In this document: in pieces, positions 42,351-44,250 of the stretch | Position numbering within the stretch: the stretch's first letter is position 1 | Layout: every line of letters starts with the position of its first letter | Assembly (NCBI GenBank): GCA_964370235.1 | Contig: CAYJIL010000004.1 | Coordinates: 1 to 44,250 of the forward strand | Source: CAYJIL01 sp964370235 | GTDB taxonomy: Bacteria; Bacteroidota; Bacteroidia; Bacteroidales; Rikenellaceae | Direction of reading: 5' to 3' | Length of the DNA: 44,250 nt | Position numbers and translations under genes: made by a program | Notes under the pieces: model-generated | Database searches by the model: none | What the model was told of the DNA's origin: nothing | Seen by the model: the letters and a program-made list of their open reading frames with translations, nothing else

Positions 42351-42917
42351 TTAGATCTTACCTACTAGATCGATGCTTGGCTTAAGAGTCTCTTCGCCTT
42401 TTTTCCACTTAGCTGGACATACCTCGCCAGAGTGTGTTGCAACAAACTGAGCAGCCTCTACTTTGCGAAGTAGCTCGTCAGCGTTACGACCAATTGCGTT
42501 ATCTTGAATCTCAGCAAGCTTAATCTTACCCTCTGGGTCAACTAGGAAAGTACCACGGTATGCAAGACCCTCTTCTTCGATCATTACACCAAATGCTCTT
42601 GACAGGTGACCTGTTGGGTCTGCTAGCATAGGGTAACCAATCTTGCGGATAGAATCCGATGCATCGTGCCATGCTTTGTGAACAAAGTGAGTATCTGTAC
42701 TTACCGAGTAAATCTCAACACCCATAGCTTTAAATTGCTCATACTTTTCGGCTACGTCAACTAGTTCAGTAGGACATACAAAAGTAAAGTCAGCAGGGTA
42801 GAAGAAAAATACAGACCACTTACCTGCTAGATCTGTGTGAGAAACTTGTGTGAACTCACCGTTATGGTAAGCATTTGCTTTAAACTCTGGAAGTTGTGAA
42901 TTGATGATTGTTTGCAT
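42351..42917 (-). CDS. ahpC: Alkyl hydroperoxide reductase subunit C (2-Cys peroxiredoxin)
   Basis: AhpC (188 residues) reduces hydrogen peroxide and organic peroxides. The peroxidatic Cys48 lies in FTFVCPTEL and the resolving Cys167 in GEVCPAKW, the standard AhpC1 arrangement with AhpF as reductant. Residues ADFTFVCPT and RGTFLVDPEG are the family landmarks. It is transcribed from a strong promoter (42976-43007) in the 129-base region shared with the divergent oxyR, so OxyR control is likely. Confidence 0.97.
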   Translation of the reverse strand: MQTIINSQLPEFKANAYHNGEFTQVSHTDLAGKWSVFFFYPADFTFVCPTELVDVAEKYEQFKAMGVEIYSVSTDTHFVHKAWHDASDSIRKIGYPMLADPTGHLSRAFGVMIEEEGLAYRGTFLVDPEGKIKLAEIQDNAIGRNADELLRKVEAAQFVATHSGEVCPAKWKKGEETLKPSIDLVGKI

Positions 42918-42975
42918 AATCTTATTTTTATTGTTTTTTTAATGTTTAATGTTTTGTTCTCTTTCAAAGACACTG

Positions 42976-43007
42976 CAAAGATATGGCAGGTAATGTTATC
43001 AATCAAA
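42976..43007 (-). promoter_or_regulatory. Promoter of ahpC in the ahpC-oxyR divergent region
   Basis: The minus strand reads TTTG (43007-43004), 20 bases, then TATCTTTG (42983-42976). A GATA/TATC inverted pair (42980-42983, 42997-43000) overlaps it and could be part of an OxyR site. Confidence 0.75.
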
Positions 43008-43018
43008 CAGTTTTTTTC

Positions 43019-43026
43019 TATCTTTG
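43019..43026 (+). promoter_or_regulatory. -7 box of oxyR
   Basis: TATCTTTG lies 20 bases before the oxyR ATG at 43047. The -33 element is not clear. It excludes the longer upstream frame as a start. Confidence 0.55.
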
Positions 43027-43046
43027 TATTGATAAAATCGAATAAC

Positions 43047-43973
43047 ATGACATTACAACAGCTAGAATACATTGTGGCAGTAGATGAGCATCGCCATTTT
43101 GTGAGGGCTGCACAAGCGTGTGGAGTCACTCAATCGACACTTAGTTCGATGATAAGCAAACTAGAGAACGAGTTTGATACGCCAATTTTTGACCGTACAA
43201 CTCACCCCGTATCTACCACCTCGCTAGGCAAAAAAATTATTGCTCAAGCTAGGGTAGTGCTATTTAATGCTTCGCAGATAGGCGAAATATTAACATCCGA
43301 AAAAGAGATAGATAGTGGCGAGGTGCGCATAGGCATCATTCCAACGGTTGCGCCCTATGTGTTACCAAAGCTGGTGCGTAGTATGCGTAGTGGCTATCCT
43401 AGAATCGACTTGCACGTTAACGAGGCACAAACTTCTCTTATACTAGAGCTTCTTTCAAAGGCAGAGCTCGATATGGCTATACTTGCGACACCGCTTCCCG
43501 AGAGTGATTTTTTGGAGATACCTATATATTATGAGAAATTTGTTGCATACTTCTCGCCCAATAGCCCCTATCTAGAGCAAGAGAGTATTGAGTCGTCGTC
43601 ATTGTCGGCTGAGTATATGTGGATTCTAAAAGAGGGACACTGTTTGCGTGGGCAAACCCTCGAAATATGTGGCGATAGTTCGGCAGCAGCAGCAATATAC
43701 CAAGCTGGTAGTATTGCTACACTAGTGAGCATTGTAGACGAAAACGGTGGTTATACCATCATTCCCGAGCTACACATCCAGCTACTAAACCCCGAGCAAC
43801 GCACACGTGTTCGCCACTTAGTATCGCCAGAGCCTAATCGTGAAATATCTATTATCGTTCGCAAAGATTTTGTGAGAGAACGAATGCTAAACATCATTGC
43901 ATCCGAAGTAAAGAATATTATACCCGAAAGCATGGTTGATAGTAGGCTAAAGAAATTTACTATTAAGCTGTAA
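43047..43973 (+). CDS. oxyR: Hydrogen-peroxide-sensing regulator OxyR (LysR family)
   Basis: A 308-residue LysR-type regulator with an N-terminal winged helix (LQQLEYIVAVDEHRHFVRAA) and a sensor domain. The redox cysteines fall at residues 199 and 208 in EGHCLRGQTLEIC, the same positions and spacing as Cys199/Cys208 of E. coli OxyR, which form a disulfide on peroxide exposure. I chose ATG 43047 from the family N-terminus. It is divergent from ahpC, the classic target arrangement. A terminator follows at 44023. Confidence 0.96.
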   Translation: MTLQQLEYIVAVDEHRHFVRAAQACGVTQSTLSSMISKLENEFDTPIFDRTTHPVSTTSLGKKIIAQARVVLFNASQIGEILTSEKEIDSGEVRIGIIPTVAPYVLPKLVRSMRSGYPRIDLHVNEAQTSLILELLSKAELDMAILATPLPESDFLEIPIYYEKFVAYFSPNSPYLEQESIESSSLSAEYMWILKEGHCLRGQTLEICGDSSAAAAIYQAGSIATLVSIVDENGGYTIIPELHIQLLNPEQRTRVRHLVSPEPNREISIIVRKDFVRERMLNIIASEVKNIIPESMVDSRLKKFTIKL

Positions 43974-44022
43974 TGGCTTAAACCATCAAAAGATACATTC
44001 AAGTAGGGTATTATTGCTAAAT

Positions 44023-44060
44023 AAAAAAACTGCTTCTATAATTATAGAAGCAGTTTTTTT
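44023..44060. terminator. Terminator after oxyR, probably bidirectional
   Basis: Arms 44023-44040 and 44043-44060 (AAAAAAACTGCTTCTATA type) form a near-perfect stem with A/T tails between convergent genes. A smaller CCTGC/GCAGG hairpin lies just after it (about 44076-44089). Confidence 0.85.
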
Positions 44061-44097
44061 GTATTAAGTTATACTCCTGCATTAGCAGGTAGAGTAC

Positions 44098-44250
44098 CTA
44101 TATTAGGTCAAATTCATCTAGCATTTTGTTAATATCTTCAACCGAGTTGAACATCATTACATCAATAATTGATAGACCATTCTCAAAGTTTTCGGCTCCT
44201 CTACGTTGTGAGTAAAAATTGAGAGCAGGCTTGTGAAAAACTAGCTTGAT
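44098..44250 (-). CDS. C-terminal fragment of an unidentified protein (runs off the right edge)
   Basis: On the minus strand an open frame enters at 44250 and ends in TAG at 44098-44100, giving the last 50 residues of a protein. It contains KPALNFYSQRRGAENF and ends NKMLDEFDLI. Codon choice matches the neighbouring genes, and a terminator-like hairpin follows. I do not recognise the family from this fragment. Confidence 0.6.
   Translation of the reverse strand: MKLVFHKPALNFYSQRRGAENFENGLSIIDVMMFNSVEDINKMLDEFDLI

Overview
The window looks like chromosomal DNA from a member of the Bacteroidota, probably Bacteroidales. Genes sit behind promoters of the Bacteroidota type (TTG or TTTG near -33, an 18-20 base spacer, then TAnnTTTG near -7). 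I found at least nine with correct spacing. Shine-Dalgarno sequences are not obvious, ribosomal protein S16 carries a long Ala/Glu-rich tail, and DUF2795, MnmD, short-LID adenylate kinase and degenerate-LytM EnvC proteins are typical of this phylum. The DNA is AT-rich and almost all of it is core housekeeping sequence. I saw no prophage, insertion sequence, CRISPR array or classic defence system.

Layout. 0-6.3 kb (minus strand): a GNAT acetyltransferase, adk, a catalytically degenerate ThiL-like protein, a large TPR protein, aroE, a YqaA/DedA membrane protein and a DUF2795 protein. 6.5-8.3 kb (plus): an RNase D-like exonuclease overlapping an RlmI-like methyltransferase. 8.4-10.5 kb (minus): a secreted six-hairpin glycosidase. 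10.8-13.2 kb (plus): rsmD, a LolC/E-type permease and menG/ubiE. 13.3-15.6 kb (minus): a patatin fused to a POTRA/beta-barrel (type Vd-like). 15.8-21.0 kb (plus): a cyclophilin, pheS, an EnvC-like gene, ybeY and mnmG. 21.05-21.33 kb: three copies of a parS-type palindrome, the last inside the leader of a LysE-family exporter. 22.1-25.9 kb (minus): dnaX, folK and holB. 25.9-28.5 kb: a TetR regulator, then a PglD/NeuD-like acetyltransferase and a PLP decarboxylase on the minus strand. 28.55-29.26 kb: a 0.7 kb very AT-rich non-coding segment with a clustered 8-mer, ending at tRNA-Pro(GGG). 29.5-31.1 kb: a GH5 endoglycoceramidase-like lipoprotein. 31.2-36.5 kb (minus): rimM, rpsP, mnmD, rlmD, tRNA-Ser(GCT), prs and engB. 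36.9-40.3 kb (plus): lipA, lipB and recJ. 40.5-44.0 kb: ahpF, ahpC and divergent oxyR. A gene fragment runs off the right edge.

The strongest unexplained signals are non-coding. The three parS palindromes next to mnmG, the clamp-loader genes dnaX/holB and, 7.5 kb away, an AT-only tract followed by a cluster of TATTAACA/TGTTAATA sites together resemble a chromosome origin/centromere neighbourhood. This is a hypothesis: there is no dnaA gene and no canonical DnaA box. Other points of interest are the ThiL-like probable pseudoenzyme, an inverted-repeat-bounded structured element at 40.3 kb, overlapping divergent tetR/holB promoters, and two orphan secreted glycosidases with no polysaccharide-utilisation genes nearby.
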